64,000 bases of DNA from Ectobius pallidus (Eukaryota > Arthropoda > Insecta > Blattodea > Ectobiidae). Within the stretch, counting starts at the first letter, position 1. Each line of letters opens with the position of its first letter. The notes beneath the pieces are model-generated. The model saw nothing but the letters and a program-made list of their open reading frames with translations. It was not told the origin of the DNA and did not search any database. Both the position numbers and the translations under genes were made by a program. Positions 1 through 11,442 of this stretch are shown piece by piece. The stretch covers positions 178,062,825 through 178,126,824 of the forward strand of contig CAXKWD010000006.1 of NCBI GenBank assembly GCA_964059195.1, read 5' to 3'.

Positions 1-110
1 CCTGACACTGCAGCAAAATCTGGTGAAAACGCCTCCAGGGGTTTGGTAATAGACGCAGTGCAGTGTGATGATAGATTGAACGTTGCAGTCCAAGCCACCG
101 CTGGTGAACG
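1..110 (+). CDS. SMC3: SMC3-like exon a (hinge, partial at window edge)
   Basis: The exon is open from the window edge to the donor gtaaac at 111. It ends with the residues TAGE plus the first two bases of an Arg codon. This matches the SMC3 hinge strand that reads VTAGNRLFYH in vertebrates. The Arg codon is completed by the first base of the exon at 5909, which supports the splice. The upstream exon border is outside the window. Confidence 0.8.
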
Positions 111-312
111 GTAAACTATATTTCTTTCTTTATTATGTAATTCTGTAGAGGCTGAGGATCCAGTGTGTAACGATAACACAACTATTTTGTCAGGTTTTGT
201 AATTTTTTGTTGTTTTTACTTATTTTGTTAGACTTTTTAAACAAACATTAATTTTAATTAATGCATATAATTAGGTAGTTGTGAATAATTAAATAAAACA
301 CATCATTATAAC

Positions 313-1015
313 TAGGGATGGGTCGATACCAGATTTTCTCGATTCCCAATACTTGATACCGATACATGATTTTTTCCTCGATACTCGATACAGTCAACAT
401 TTCCAGTTTCAATAAACAGGTACATCACTCATATTGACTGAAAAAAATTATGTTATTGTACTGCAATACACACAGTCTTCTGTCACATAGAGATATCAAC
501 TGAAAGCTGACATGCAGATTTGTTTTAAAAGCATAGATTGCTTATGAATGGATAAAATAATCATATGACGTTCTACTCAGATCACAGAGCAGAACAATGA
601 ACAAACTGTTTTAAGGTTTGCAGAATAAGCAGTAACTTAATCCCCCCCAATGGAGCATTGTACAATGGGGTTTGGACAGTCAGCTTGCCTATTATTGGTT
701 GGTTGTTATTGAAATGTTTGACAGGAAACAAAACAATTAAGAATCTCTTCTGTTTGAATTTTAAAAGTCGGAATGTCTTTATTTATCACTAACGAAACTC
801 ACAGAGTGGTTTTCTCCATTTCAAGGAGAAATAGAATTATTTACTATATTTAGTAGACTACTAAAATCAGAAAGAGGTAACGCATTTCCTTAAATTGCAG
901 AATTTCCAAAGTATCGAAAAAGCACCGAGTGAGTTTTTTTAAGTATCCCTCGATGCCGATACCATGCAAGTATCGAGAGTATCAAGGTATCGAAAGTATC
1001 GAGAACCCATCCCTA
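313..1015. mobile_element. Non-autonomous hAT element with perfect TSD
   Basis: The ends are TAGGGATGGGTCGATACC on the left and its approximate reverse complement on the right (AACCCATCCCTA). Flanking 8-bp direct repeats ATTATAAC are at 305-312 and 1016-1023. An 8-bp duplication is diagnostic of the hAT superfamily. No transposase reading frame remains. It lies in the first intron seen of the SMC3-like gene. Confidence 0.85.
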
Positions 1016-1215
1016 ATTATAACGTAGTCAGCTTGATTGCCTCTCTGCATCAGCTGTTTTTATTTTTAGTTAAAAGTCCTCGCTACAGTGCTATTATATG
1101 AGATTTAAAATGCTTCACCGCATTATAAATAGTTATTCATTATTTTCATATGCAGCTTATATGTACTGGGTGTCCGGCTTATAGGATTAACATTTTAAGA
1201 GAGTATATGCTTTAA

Positions 1216-1817
1216 CCCTTTCACTGCTAACGACGGAACTGTGACGGCCGCTAATTGGGTGCTATGAACGAGACGATTCCACAAGGCATGGAATTTTTTA
1301 ACACAGTTTTAACGAAAGGATAGTGTCCTGCCATCTATTGGGGTTAGATAGAACTTAATTTCATTGCTTTCCCTGCTCTGTGGTGCAATTTGTAGATCAA
1401 AATGTGAGGCCTTGCACAATTTTGCCGCTAAGTTAGTGCTACGAATAAAACAATTGCTCGTAGAATAGAATTCTTTAACAAGGTTTCAACGAAAGGATAA
1501 TGTCCTGCCATCTCTTGGGGTTAGATAGAAATTATTTTCATTGCTTTCCTTGCCCTGTGGTGCTATCTGTAGATGAAAATATGAGGCCTTTCACAATGTT
1601 GTGATGTCTGAAGAAGCCATTGAACTCACGAGTCATATGACAAGCCGGGAATCACGTCAAGGCCATGGTATGTTCAATTTCAACACAGTCATTCCTTTCA
1701 CGAGCAAGGAAAAACATTTCTAACGTGATGACGAAGTTCTGGCGTATTTTAAAACTGCCTTCTTATTTTTCGGATTTAGCGCCGAGTGACAGTGAAAATA
1801 TCTCAGCTCTGAAAGGG
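1216..1817. mobile_element. piggyBac-like non-autonomous element
   Basis: Ends CCCTTTCA and TGAAAGGG are flanked by TTAA at 1212-1215 and 1818-1821, the piggyBac target and terminal pattern. Inside, two diverged copies of a block are in tandem (about 1285-1420 and 1468-1601), each with GTCCTGCCATCT and GGGGTTAGATAGAA. No transposase is seen. Confidence 0.75.
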
Positions 1818-1849
1818 TTAAAGTAAGCCATATTTAATTAAAACACTGA

Positions 1850-2260
1850 TATTGTCTGATGCCATTTACCATACACATCTTTTAAACAATTTCAACATGT
1901 GCACCCACAGTGGCCAACCTATACTCCACTTCCATCTATTATTCAGCAACATTTGCGGTATCTCATTGCCGATGGCTTTATACATTTTTTGTCTAAGTTC
2001 TTCACAGGAGTGTTGTACACTTGATTCTTCACAAAACCCCACAGGAAAAAATTCCAATGGGACCATATCCAATCCATTGACCAGGGAACTCCTCATTCAA
2101 AAATTCTCGCACCTGGTTCACAAAATGCGGTGGGGCCCTTGTTGGAAAATGGTTTCCTTTTGCACTGGCTCGTCAAATTGACTTTTTCAAACTTCTTACG
2201 AAGGACGTACGAATCCTTCCCACATTTTCCGCAGGCTATGCTTCCCATGATTAGACAAAA
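1850..2260 (-). pseudogene. Tc1/mariner-type transposase C-terminal relic
   Basis: On the minus strand a broken reading contains CEELRQKMYKAIGNEIPQML, which matches the ELRxxI...IxPEML pattern near the C-terminus of IS630-Tc1-mariner transposases. Upstream is a degraded QQGPH stretch. It is truncated and frame-broken. Confidence 0.5.
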
Positions 2261-2643
2261 GGCTACCAGTTTCTCGTAACTGTCTGTCCCATTTCATAAT
2301 GATCACAAGAAGGAACATTGTCATGACCCTTAAAACTTTTGTTGTACAAGTTTGGCAGATTTCGTTTCAGCCACTCCAAGAACACAGAAAACCTTTGTGG
2401 TGTTGTCCACATCTCAATCTTTGATATTTTAATCATGTGATTGTTGTTGTCAATGTTGCAGGATATTTTCGTAAATGGCAAAAGACTTGCTTAACATATA
2501 TGAAAGAATTTTTTACTAGAAACTGATACTACAAATAAACGGTGCAAAAATATGTTGCACAAACTTTCTCACATATATATATGTGTTAAAGGCTAGCAGA
2601 GAAAAAAGTAAATTATAGAGACAATTAAATTTTATTTATTACT

Positions 2644-2925
2644 ACAAGTAAGAATCAGTTTGAAAAATTTTATGTCATAACTGGGATTTGAACACGGATC
2701 TTCGGCTTAACGCGCCGATGCTCTACCATTGAGCTACCATGACAACATGCCAGTACGACATCAAATTCCTCAACTGATTCAGAAGACAAGGCAGACCAGA
2801 GGAATTTGATGTCGTACTGGCATGTTGTCATGGTAGCTCAATGGTAGAGCATCGGCGCGTTAAGCCGAAGATCCGTGTTCAAATCCTGGTTATGACATAA
2901 AATTTTTCAAACTGATTCTTACTTG
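2644..2925. repeat. Foldback of two tRNA-Asn-like sequences
   Basis: Arms 2644-2771 and 2799-2925 are near-perfect inverted copies around a 27-nt loop. Each arm holds a tRNA-like sequence: 2826-2897 on + and 2673-2744 on -. It has a 7-bp acceptor-like stem, box A TGGTAGCTCAATGGTAGAGC, a 5-bp anticodon stem TCGGC/GCCGA with GTT in the loop (Asn), and box B GTTCAAATCC. Position 33 is C rather than U and the inverted pair is not tRNA-gene-like, so a SINE-type element is more likely than a working tRNA. Confidence 0.7.
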
Positions 2926-3252
2926 TATTAATATCCCAGACATGAATTTAATGTCTATTTCCTTTCCCTCCACTTAATTTATTTATTACATTTTCATAAA
3001 ACTGTGAAGGAAGCAGAGAATTTTAAGGAAGTTCTTGGATAACGTCAAAATTAAATTTGCAGAGAAAAGAGCAATATGTTTATAAGGAAGGTGAAGAAAT
3101 GAACAAACACAAATCCTGGACATTTTAAACAATTTAAAAATCCGCTCAGACATAAATTTCAGACCTTGAAACAAGGTCATGTCTGATAACTTATAACAAT
3201 TATACAAAAATTGTTCAAAGTGGCTTCCATTGTTATTTAATCATTTATGACA

Positions 3253-3441
3253 TCATTTGAACACTGATATTGTCACAAAATTTCTTATTATTTTGAAAAG
3301 TGTTTTCAATTCACAGTTCCTGTAAATGTTGTAGGTACTAAAAACTTTGTCCTTCAAAATTCCCCACATTGAAAAATCACACGGAATGAGGTCTGGTGAT
3401 CTCGGTGGCCAATCCATTTTACTCCACTCTTCAAAATACAT
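3253..3441 (-). pseudogene. mariner-type transposase fragment
   Basis: The minus strand encodes WPPRSPDLIPCDFSMWGILK, the PPRSPDLxPxDFxxWGxxKD motif that contains the last catalytic Asp of mariner-like transposases. Only about 60 residues are open. Flanking sequence is too decayed to define ends. Confidence 0.7.
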
Positions 3442-3789
3442 GGATGTTTAATCCATCTTGCGATGGGGCACCATCTTGCTGGCAAGTGCAGGGCTATTCT
3501 GAGGAGTTGATCATGCTTTATTTTTTATTTTAAGCTTTTTTATGTTAACAATGGTCGAATGACAACTTGTCATTTGTTATTAATAGCCAGTGCTGCCACT
3601 ATGTGGAGTAATGCCTCGAATCTAAAAGAGTTTATTGACAAATGCAATGGTAGAATACATTTTATACTACAATGGATTTGTTAATGCCGATGAATAAAGG
3701 TCGATATAATGGTTTAGGTGGGATAGAGTAGGGGGTGCTGGACAATAGCTATGCATTGTTACGCAGGTGACCAAAGTTACCACTGAACT

Positions 3790-5870
3790 ATTTAGTTTAG
3801 TTTAGTTTATTTTCATCCTTCTATCTTACATAAGATAATGGACATGTCAATACAAATATAAATAGAAATACAAAAATTCTAAAGTACAAAATACAGAATT
3901 ACAAACAGGTCCGTGGAGAGAAAGCAAGGGCCCCAGGAACAAATTTTTTCGGGCCCTCTTCAAATATTAAATTTACCACTGAAACTCAACCTCGTCCTTC
4001 ATAATGTATGCAACAAAAAGATTATGTAATGATATTATACGTATAAATATTAAGTGCCAGAATGGTGCCGGTACTTTATGAGATTATGTGGTAGACGGGA
4101 AAATATCTGTCCGTCTGTCTGTGTCTTTAAGTGCGATAACTCAAATATGCTTTATTGGATTTTCATAAAACGTGGTGCACGCATTCATAGTGCCCCTGGG
4201 ACGAAGCCTATTGATTCTGAATCAAATCGGTTGACTGATGCCGGAGTAAAGCCCAATTTAGAGTCTATTTTATGGTAATATATAGGGCCCCGGATTTTTA
4301 GACTTTTATAAAAGGTATTTTAGCCTTTTATTTCCGTGGAATAGCCCGTTTTAGGTTTTAAACACACGATTTTAGCCACCTTAATAAAACACTAATATTA
4401 ATACCGAAAATTGTATTATTACTTTGACACAGTTATTCTAGTTTTTTTATTATGTCTTTTCTTAAAACGCACAAAATTCACATATTTATTATCCTTTGCA
4501 TTAATTGGAAAATCTATTTAAAAATCAAGTTTTTCAGCAAAAGTCCTCTTTAGCTCCTAGTTTTCAGCAAAAGGTTTCCTTAGCACTTTGAAGCCCTGCA
4601 GTCCGATTTAGCCCTTTTTAGGTTCTGTAAGATTCATATATTCTGAATCAAGAAACGGAAAAATACGTTAAAATTTCTAATTAGGAACAATTTTATCTAC
4701 ATGTACCAATTTAATCTGTATGTACCAAAATTAATCTTTTGAAAATTATTATTTTAATTGCCGAACTGTTAGGTCCAAAAGGATTTCTGCTCCTACTTTC
4801 CAAAAACAGCAATTTTTCTTCAAGAATAATCCGTTTCAGATTAAATGATTAATTCCGTGTCACCGTTAGACGAGAGGACAATGCAGATAAAATAAACACA
4901 TAAAACATAACCAATTTTATTTTAGAGCAAATTTAGAGGATAAAAAATAAAACCTGGTCTGCCGGGCCCCCTCTGGGGCCCAGGCCCCAGGGCTACAGCC
5001 CCGGCTGCCCCTCCCTCTCGTCAGGCCTGATTACAAAGCAAACCAGTGTAACATAATATATTGTAGTATAGTATCATACTTAGCGTATTCACAACATACA
5101 ATTACAGTACATGAGAAAATGAAGTGAATTAGGTTTCTAGAAACTCTTTTGTAGGTAAAGGAGTGTTTATACAATGCAGTATTATGACTAACTGTTGATA
5201 GATTTGAGCTTCCTCTTGTATCATGCTGATGCGTTTCTGAATATGTCTTACAAATTTTTATGGATGCTTTAGTATGTAAAAGAATATTATATATATATAA
5301 ACATGGAAGAGTCATAATTTTATGTTCTATAAAATAAGTTCTGCAGCTCACATTGATTAACCATTGTCCTTACAGCTCTCTTTTGCATTTTGAATATTTT
5401 ATTTGACTCCTTTGAACTGCCCCAGAAAATGACACCATAATTTAAAAGAGTATGAAAATAGGCAAAATAGGCTACTTGTACTATGGTAATATCTACTGAC
5501 ATTATTAATGTTTTTAGTGTATAACAAATTTTACTATTTTTTTTTTATATCTTTTTTTAATAGGAATAATATATTACCAGAACAACAACAACATGGTTTT
5601 CGTAAATGTAGATCTACAGATACAGCACTAATTCAGTTTTTGGAAGAAGTTTACAAAAATCTTGATAACAAAACAAAAATCTGTATTGGTTTATGTTTAG
5701 ACTTATCAAAAGCATTTGATTTGGTCAACCACGATTTACTATTGTCTAAATTACATTCATATGGTATCAGAGGAATTGTTAATAAATGGTTTGCTTCTTA
5801 TCTAAAGGATAGAAAACAAATGGTAGAGTTACCCCAGAACTATGTACTCAAATCTAATTTGAATGGATGA
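3790..5870 (-). mobile_element. LINE with inverted 5' part, split by an hAT element
   Basis: The minus strand carries the C-terminal part of a non-LTR reverse transcriptase (FHTLLNYGVIFWGSSKESNK, about 5340-5502). Its 3' region runs to the hAT insertion and resumes at 3790-3905, ending in a TTTAG-repeat tail. Adjacent, on the plus strand at about 5560-5870, is an upstream piece of a reverse transcriptase (GFRKCRSTDTAL, LDLSKAFDLVNHDLLLSKL). The active-site YADD segment is missing between them. This order, with the 5' piece inverted, is what twin priming produces. Confidence 0.7.
3906..5029. mobile_element. hAT element inserted in the LINE 3' region
   Basis: Terminal inverted repeats CAGGTCCGTGGAGAGA and CAGGCCTGACGAGAGG (reverse of the right end) are flanked by perfect 8-bp repeats ATTACAAA at 3898-3905 and 5030-5037. 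LINE sequence continues on both sides. Inside is one copy (about 4045-4290) of the array unit found at 20904 and 49611. No transposase frame is seen. Confidence 0.85.
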
Positions 5871-5908
5871 AAAATGCACAAGTAAATACGGCTTATTGTT
5901 TTTTCCAG

Positions 5909-6041
5909 ATTGTTTTACCACGTTGCTGCTGACGACAATGCTAGAAGGGAGTTGTTATCTCACAATGAGAGCGGAGGAAAAGTGGGAGTCGTGGCTATGC
6001 CTCACGTCAAGGCCGAGGTGTTGGACACCAATGAGAATCCA
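5909..6041 (+). CDS. SMC3: SMC3-like exon b (hinge)
   Basis: A pyrimidine tract and AG at 5907-5908 precede the exon, and gtaagt follows it. It completes the Arg codon and continues LFYHVAADDN, then KVGVVAMPHVKAEVLDTNEN. The order matches the SMC3 hinge (RLFYHIV, then a TFLPLNKL-like strand). It ends in phase 0. The inverted LINE fragment ending at 5870 stops only 39 nt upstream, close to the likely branch-point zone. Confidence 0.85.
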
Positions 6042-6180
6042 GTAAGTAGAGAAAGTTATGTGGGTGCCTCTCTAACTGATGTACAGACAATAAAATTGTT
6101 ATGGAAACTGCATGTTGGCTTCATTACCGTGCAGTGTGAATTCTATGTAATAATCATTTATAATCGTATACATATACATA

Positions 6181-7006
6181 CAGTGCTTTTCTTCTGGGGG
6201 TATGTGGGGGTACGCATACCCCTTAGAGATTTTTCCAGTTTCATATAGGAGAAAATCTTTAATTTCCAGAATTTTGAAATCTGGAGAAATTTGTGCCAAA
6301 CAAAGACATTATATGCATCGTTTGCATTAAAGTGGTTATTTTTAGTGTTAACGTTCGTTATCTATCCCATGATTTTCGAGAGGTGGAGCCTGACATTAGC
6401 ACTGCGATCAGGAAAACAAGCGAGAGCTTCAGTACCACTGCAATGGTAACCATGACTACGTTCCCGTTGTTACTGATTCAACATTAGCACGTGCTTAAGT
6501 GTGTTGTATCCCTTTCCTCTTGGCTTCAAATTTCATCTATTTGAATTAATGTTGCCATTCTGCCTCTGGCTATTCTGCAGATTTTTTCATGTGTTATAGT
6601 ATATTGCGATACAAGTGCCATAAGCGATGGATACGGATGGAGGAAAGAGTTTGAAAAAATGAGGCACTTGCACAGAGTTTTTTCAATTTTCCGAGATCCG
6701 TTATGTGCTTGCGGCATGAGTATTGCATGCTGTTTTTTGCACGATGATTATTTATATCAATTTAATTATAACCTGTCAAGCACCAACTCTTGAAAATAGA
6801 GGTATAACTAGTTTTCATTTTAAATTTAGCATCTTCTGGTGAAAGGTGTAAGAAACCCTGTGAGTGACTAAATTGCAGTTTACGGATAGAATTGATGTGT
6901 ACGAACTGAATCCACTTTCCTTCTAAATATGTGGGTAAATCTGGCAATGTACCGTCAAGTCAAAAGTGAGAAAACCACTTAAATCTTTTTTAGAAAAAAA
7001 AGCACT
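6181..7006. mobile_element. Probable hAT element, CAGTGCTTTT ends
   Basis: The left end is CAGTGCTTTTCTTCTGGGGG and the right end AAAAAAGCACTG, giving short inverted repeats typical of Tip100/Zaphod-like hATs, with GGGGGTACGCATACCCC near the left end. Flanks TATACATA and TATATAAT are only loosely similar, so the duplication is eroded. It lies between two SMC3-like exons. Confidence 0.6.
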
Positions 7007-7138
7007 GTATATAATTATATATACATTAAGGGTAGAGGTCAAAATTTGATAAACCTTGCTTGACCTGGATAAAGTGCACGTTATTCAAAAGCACTGGATC
7101 AAGTTGAAATAAAATAAACTTTTCTTGTTGTCCCACAG

Positions 7139-7330
7139 GACACTTTTCCACTCATCGAGAGACTGCAGTTCGCAGAGGAAGACGAGGTATTAATGTGTTC
7201 AGTGTTTGGAAAAACTCTTGTTTGCCGAGATATGGACGTGGCTGTCATGATGAGCGATAGCCGAGATACGGACGTGGATGACATGATGAGCAAGGACGCC
7301 TGTGATACTGTTACGTTAGAAGGAGACATG
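7139..7330 (+). CDS. SMC3: SMC3-like exon c (hinge, FGKTL motif)
   Basis: Sixty-four codons in phase 0, with acceptor cccacag and donor gtatgt. It begins DTFPLIERLQF and contains VFGKTLVCRDMDVAVMM and DTVTLEGD. Vertebrate SMC3 has HVFGKTLICRSMEVSTQLA and CITLEGD at the same places, so this is the strongest family identifier in the gene. An acidic stretch with DTDVDDMMSKDA, between the helix and TLEGD, is longer than I expect in SMC3. Confidence 0.9.
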
Positions 7331-7440
7331 GTATGTACAGCCATAAGACAGTTGACAAGCAGTTGAAAATGTGTGCAAAGCCCATGAAACGTAAGGAAAA
7401 GTGAAGCCTAAAGTGTTTAATAGTCAGCAACTTAGTTAAT
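7331..7440. repeat. Dispersed repeat, second copy near 41040
   Basis: The stretch GACAGTTGACAAGCAGTTGA through AAGCCTAAAGTGTTTAATAG recurs at about 41045-41160 with few changes. The copy here starts directly after the exon c donor, so an old element abuts the splice site. Confidence 0.6.
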
Positions 7441-7572
7441 TACGTATATCAACAATTGTCGATTAGTATTGCGTTATTCTTGGGACGTCTGCAGTAGACA
7501 GTGGATAAGAACCAAGTGACACAGCAAGTTTTAGCTGAAAGTTATCAGATTAATGGACGAAGACGATATGAG

Positions 7573-8673
7573 CAAGGCCGTATTTCTAAATAGGCTAAGT
7601 AGGCTGCAGCCTAGAGCAGCAAATTTTCAGGCGCAGCAGTTTGGCCATATTCAAAAGTTAAAATGAAGTATAGTAGAAGCCCGATATAACGCGGTTGTTG
7701 GGGGACATTGCTTTACCCCCATGTTATAACCTTACTGCGGTATATCGAAATGTGACAAAAATCGACCCCGCAGAGGGGAACATTTGTTCATTAATAAATT
7801 ACAATGTTATACAGCAATAAAAAAATACAGTAGTTTTAAAAATAACTCACCAGTTATGCTATTTAACCCAATCCTGTAACTGATCTCAATTTATGGCTCT
7901 TCTTTCGCAGATGGGGAGCGAGAATTTTTCTAATTCCCGAGAGTAACGTACCGCATTTACTGCATACACTGTAACATTCAGGGTCCCCGTTTCCCATTTT
8001 GTATACAATCAATAGTTTTCAGTTTATCTCCTACTGAATATGCTTTCCGCTTCTGCGAATTTTGTATTCCGAACTCGCGACTTTTCAATCCGAATGCGTG
8101 GTTCAAACTAAAATATTTCAACTTTCCTAGGGTTTAAGAATTTATTAAATCCTTATAGAACTACACTATTCATTCCATGTCCTGTTACTTCTGCTAAATC
8201 CTTTGGGATGAGTTCTTTTAGAGAAGTTTCAACAAATAAACCAGTAATTAACTACATTTTGTGTAATTTCATTTCACCGTGTAGGACAACTTAATTCAAA
8301 TTGAACACGGTTCTTCAATTACGCAAAAGATAGTCATTAGCATTAAAATATAAAAATATGTTTAAAATAGTGATCACTGATCTCCAAGAACAATTTAATT
8401 AATTAATTTTGAAACCCTTTCATTTTTTAACGGATCTTAAAACAAGTAAGTAAAGAAAAGGTAGATAACTAATTTGATTATATAATTTATTATGTAGACC
8501 ATTAAAACTGTAGTTTTATGTAAACTAAATGAACTTTGTTTTAAAAAGATGAAAACTCCAATGAACTCTATCCTTTTGTTGTATAAAACAAATGTATTAA
8601 GCAAATGTGAACTATAGAGGGTGTGGCAAATGGACTTCAGCCTATAGGCGGCATATTCTTAAATCCGGCCCTG
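7573..8673. mobile_element. Non-autonomous hAT element with perfect TSD
   Basis: Ends CAAGGCCGTATTT and AAATCCGGCCCTG are imperfect inverted repeats, flanked by GATATGAG at 7565-7572 and 8674-8681. The interior is AT-rich without a recognisable transposase. Confidence 0.85.
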
Positions 8674-8681
8674 GATATGAG

Positions 8682-9110
8682 AGCTGTATGCTATGCATTG
8701 TTAGCAAGCACATCTTTTAACATGTGCTTTTTTTTACTGAATTTTGTTCCTTGCACCCCAGCTTTTTGTTATAAAAAGTGTGGGTAAATACAGTATTGTA
8801 AACATTATATATCCCTGAATGTTAGTTCCAGATACACTAAATGTTATCTTGAATTCTACTGTTTAACAAAAGTCTCTCCATCTATGTCAAGTTCCATTTT
8901 AACAGATCGTTTTGGTACAAATTTAGGTGCTAGAACGTTATAGAGATTATAGAAGATACCCCCAGATGTCACTGTCATTCTCTTCCCTTTCGTACAAATT
9001 AATAATAGTCCATTTCCCTCATTTTAACCACTTCACATACTATTATTCCTACTTTTTTTATTATTATTTATTTTATTTCTTAATTTTTTAAATATATTTT
9101 ATTCTATTTA
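8682..9110. other. Intron sequence, part of a local duplication
   Basis: No gene is seen. The stretch around 8930-9030 (CCAGATGTCACTGTCATTCT, then a segment with TTTTAACCAC) recurs at about 10560-10690, so part of this intron was duplicated or belongs to one dispersed repeat. Confidence 0.4.
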
Positions 9111-9112
9111 TT

Positions 9113-9175
9113 TCTTCTTCTTCTTCTTCTTCTTCGTCTTCTTCTTCTTCTTCTTCTTCTTCTTCTTCTTCTTCT
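9113..9175. repeat. (TTC)n microsatellite
   Basis: About 60 bases of TTC repeats with two single-base breaks. It lies at the 3' end of the minus-strand LINE fragment that begins at 9940 and may derive from that element's tail. Confidence 0.9.
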
Positions 9176-9179
9176 CCGT

Positions 9180-9940
9180 TTCACCCAACTTTGGGGTACG
9201 TTGAATCAATCACTTTTTAATGTTTTGTGTTTTAATTTAAGCCCAGTATTGCTTCATTCTTTCTGATCTTGCTTTTCTCTCGTCTTCACTGATCTGAATC
9301 ATTCGTTTGGTTTTGATTTTGACTTGGAACCTCTCTTTCTTGACTTTGTTTTTTTTTCAGTTTTATCTATGAGCAATTTTTCTGTGATTTTGAGTTCTTT
9401 TAAGTCCTTCTCCGTTTCCTTAAACCAATTTGGTTTGGTCTTTTTGTTGCAAAAATATTCAAAGATTTTTTTGGTCAGTTTATTTGGGTCCATTCTGAGG
9501 ATGTGTCCATAAAAATCAATTCTTCTTTTCCTCATTGAGTCTGAGAGTTTTTCAGTCTTTTGGTAGAGTGTTTCGTTTCTGATATGGATTAGTTTGTTGT
9601 TATGGAACGTAGGGCCTAGGATTTTCCTTAATATCTTTCTTTCTTTGATCTCAAGTCTTTCCATTGGACCATGATTAGTGATGGACAGTGTTTCGGCTGC
9701 GTATAGGTCTTCTGGCTTGATTACCATGTTATAGTGTCTTATTTTTGCATTCCATGAGAGGGACTTTTTGTTATATGTGTTTTTGGTTAGTTGGAAGGCC
9801 AGTTCAATTTCATTTCTTCTAGATTCTACTGCCTTTTTCTCGAGGGCATTCCAGCTGATCCATTCTCCAAGATATTCGAATTCTTTGACAATTTCTATGT
9901 TCTGATGCCCCACTTTGACATGTTTCGGAGAATTCTTCAT
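9180..9940 (-). pseudogene. Non-LTR retrotransposon C-terminal region
   Basis: A 213-codon minus-strand frame is intact. It holds EFEYLGEWISWN, ERKILRKILGP and RRIDFYGHILRMDPNKLTKK, the conserved tail of endonuclease-reverse transcriptase LINE proteins after the palm domain, and ends in a Lys/Arg/Ser-rich stretch. The reverse transcriptase core is absent, so this is a 5'-truncated insertion. Ends near the TTC tract. Confidence 0.75.
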
Positions 9941-10964
9941 GTTTGTAATTATTAAATGGTCTTTTCGAAAGAAATGTTGAGACCTATTTTCTTGCTTGTT
10001 TTTTTTTGTTTGTTTTTGTTTTTATTTATTTATTTATTTATTATTTTTATTTTTCTTTTCTTTTGTGTATCAAAATAACATAAATAACTATTTTAGCAAT
10101 AACAATTTGGTCCATAACATAGATATCAGCAGTCTGACAAAACACAAACGTAAGCCAATCGATATTTAGTTTCGCTCAAAACATTACTTACGAACTTCAT
10201 TTCTCCCCATTCATTTAAAATCTGCAACTCTTTATCATACCGAAGGATTTTTCAATATTTGTTCGTTCTGGAGAATTATATGTTTCTTTACAAATAAATC
10301 ACACATTTAAGCAATTGTTTCTGCGATGTTCAGCTGTTTCAAATAGTGATTTGTTTCAAAACAAAATGTTGCCAAACAAAAGAGCCTGAATTCTGCTACA
10401 ATACGAAATTACCACATTAAAATATATGATTCAAAATAACGTTTCGTATGATGTTGAACTGTTATAGGCTTACGTAGCATGTTAACAGCATCATTACAGC
10501 TGTATTGGAGGATCTTGTTCATGTTATCTTGAATGGTATTCATTGTTAATAGAACTTTCTCATGTATGTAAAGTTCCATTTTATGGGCTGAGTCTGTTAT
10601 GGAGATTACAGAGGATATCACCAGATGTCACTGTCGTTCTCTTCCCTTAATAATGATCCATTTCCTTAATTTTAACCACTACAAATACTACTACTACTAT
10701 TATCGTGTATCTATTAATCATTTACAATTCAAAATTACCTATTGTTTAGCTTGAAGAGAGATATTATACACAAATATTCTATAGGAGTAGATTACAATTT
10801 AGTATTTTGTTTAGTTATTTGTTTGAAACAAATTGTTGCCTACCAAAAGAGCCTGAATTCTGCTACATACAAAGTTACCAAAAAGGTTCTTGGTTACTAT
10901 TTTAAGCACAAGCGAACTTTTAAAATTCACGATGTTTGACTTAACAAGCTTCTTATCATTTCAG
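9941..10964. other. Intron sequence before SMC3-like exon d
   Basis: AT-rich, with T-rich simple tracts near 10000-10060. GAGCCTGAATTCTGCTAC occurs at 10381 and 10850 with related flanks, so this interval holds diverged duplicates. No coding signal is recognised. Confidence 0.4.
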
Positions 10965-11164
10965 GTGTTCAAGTCTGGCTTAATGCTCTCTGCATCTGGT
11001 AGTGAAGCTCAATCCGCGATGAAGATTTACAAAGATCTGAAATCTTTAAAATCCGATTTGCGTGCAGTTGAAAAAGAAGCTAAGGACGTGAAGGAGGAGT
11101 TGGATGACTTGAAGCTGGAGACGCGGAAGTGTTGTGCACTGGAGAACGATATAGCAAAAATGAG
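10965..11164 (+). CDS. SMC3: SMC3-like exon d (hinge exit, start of coiled coil)
   Basis: The acceptor is atttcag and the donor gttagc; the exon is 66 codons plus two bases. It begins VFKSGLMLSASGSEAQSAMK where SMC3 has [20 protein letters not shown], so the conserved TGG glycines at the hinge exit are replaced by LSA. The remainder is rich in K, E, D and L (KSLKSDLRAVEKEAKDVKEE) with heptad spacing, as expected for the returning coiled-coil arm. Confidence 0.85.
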
Positions 11165-11442
11165 GTTAGCATATTATTATATCAGTAGTCGCAGCATGTA
11201 TCGATTTTCCTATCGTCGGCCATTGACATGTTATATAATATTTCAATGACACAAGTTACAGATTCTCTCAATCCAGTGAAGTGAATCGCTTTGAGCTGGT
11301 AAGAGGAACATCAGAAATGTGAGATCCCTGTTTGTAACTTTACGTATTGAACATTATTTTCTGTGATCTGAGTTTTTACTACAGTTCAGTCCTCTATTAA
11401 GTATTCTTTCTGTCTCAACTCAGATTCTTGTGTATTTTTCAG

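Noticed and set aside
2826..2897. Functional tRNA-Asn gene
   Set aside because: Position 33 is C, and an inverted twin is 55 nt away with identical flanks. A SINE-type foldback explains it better.
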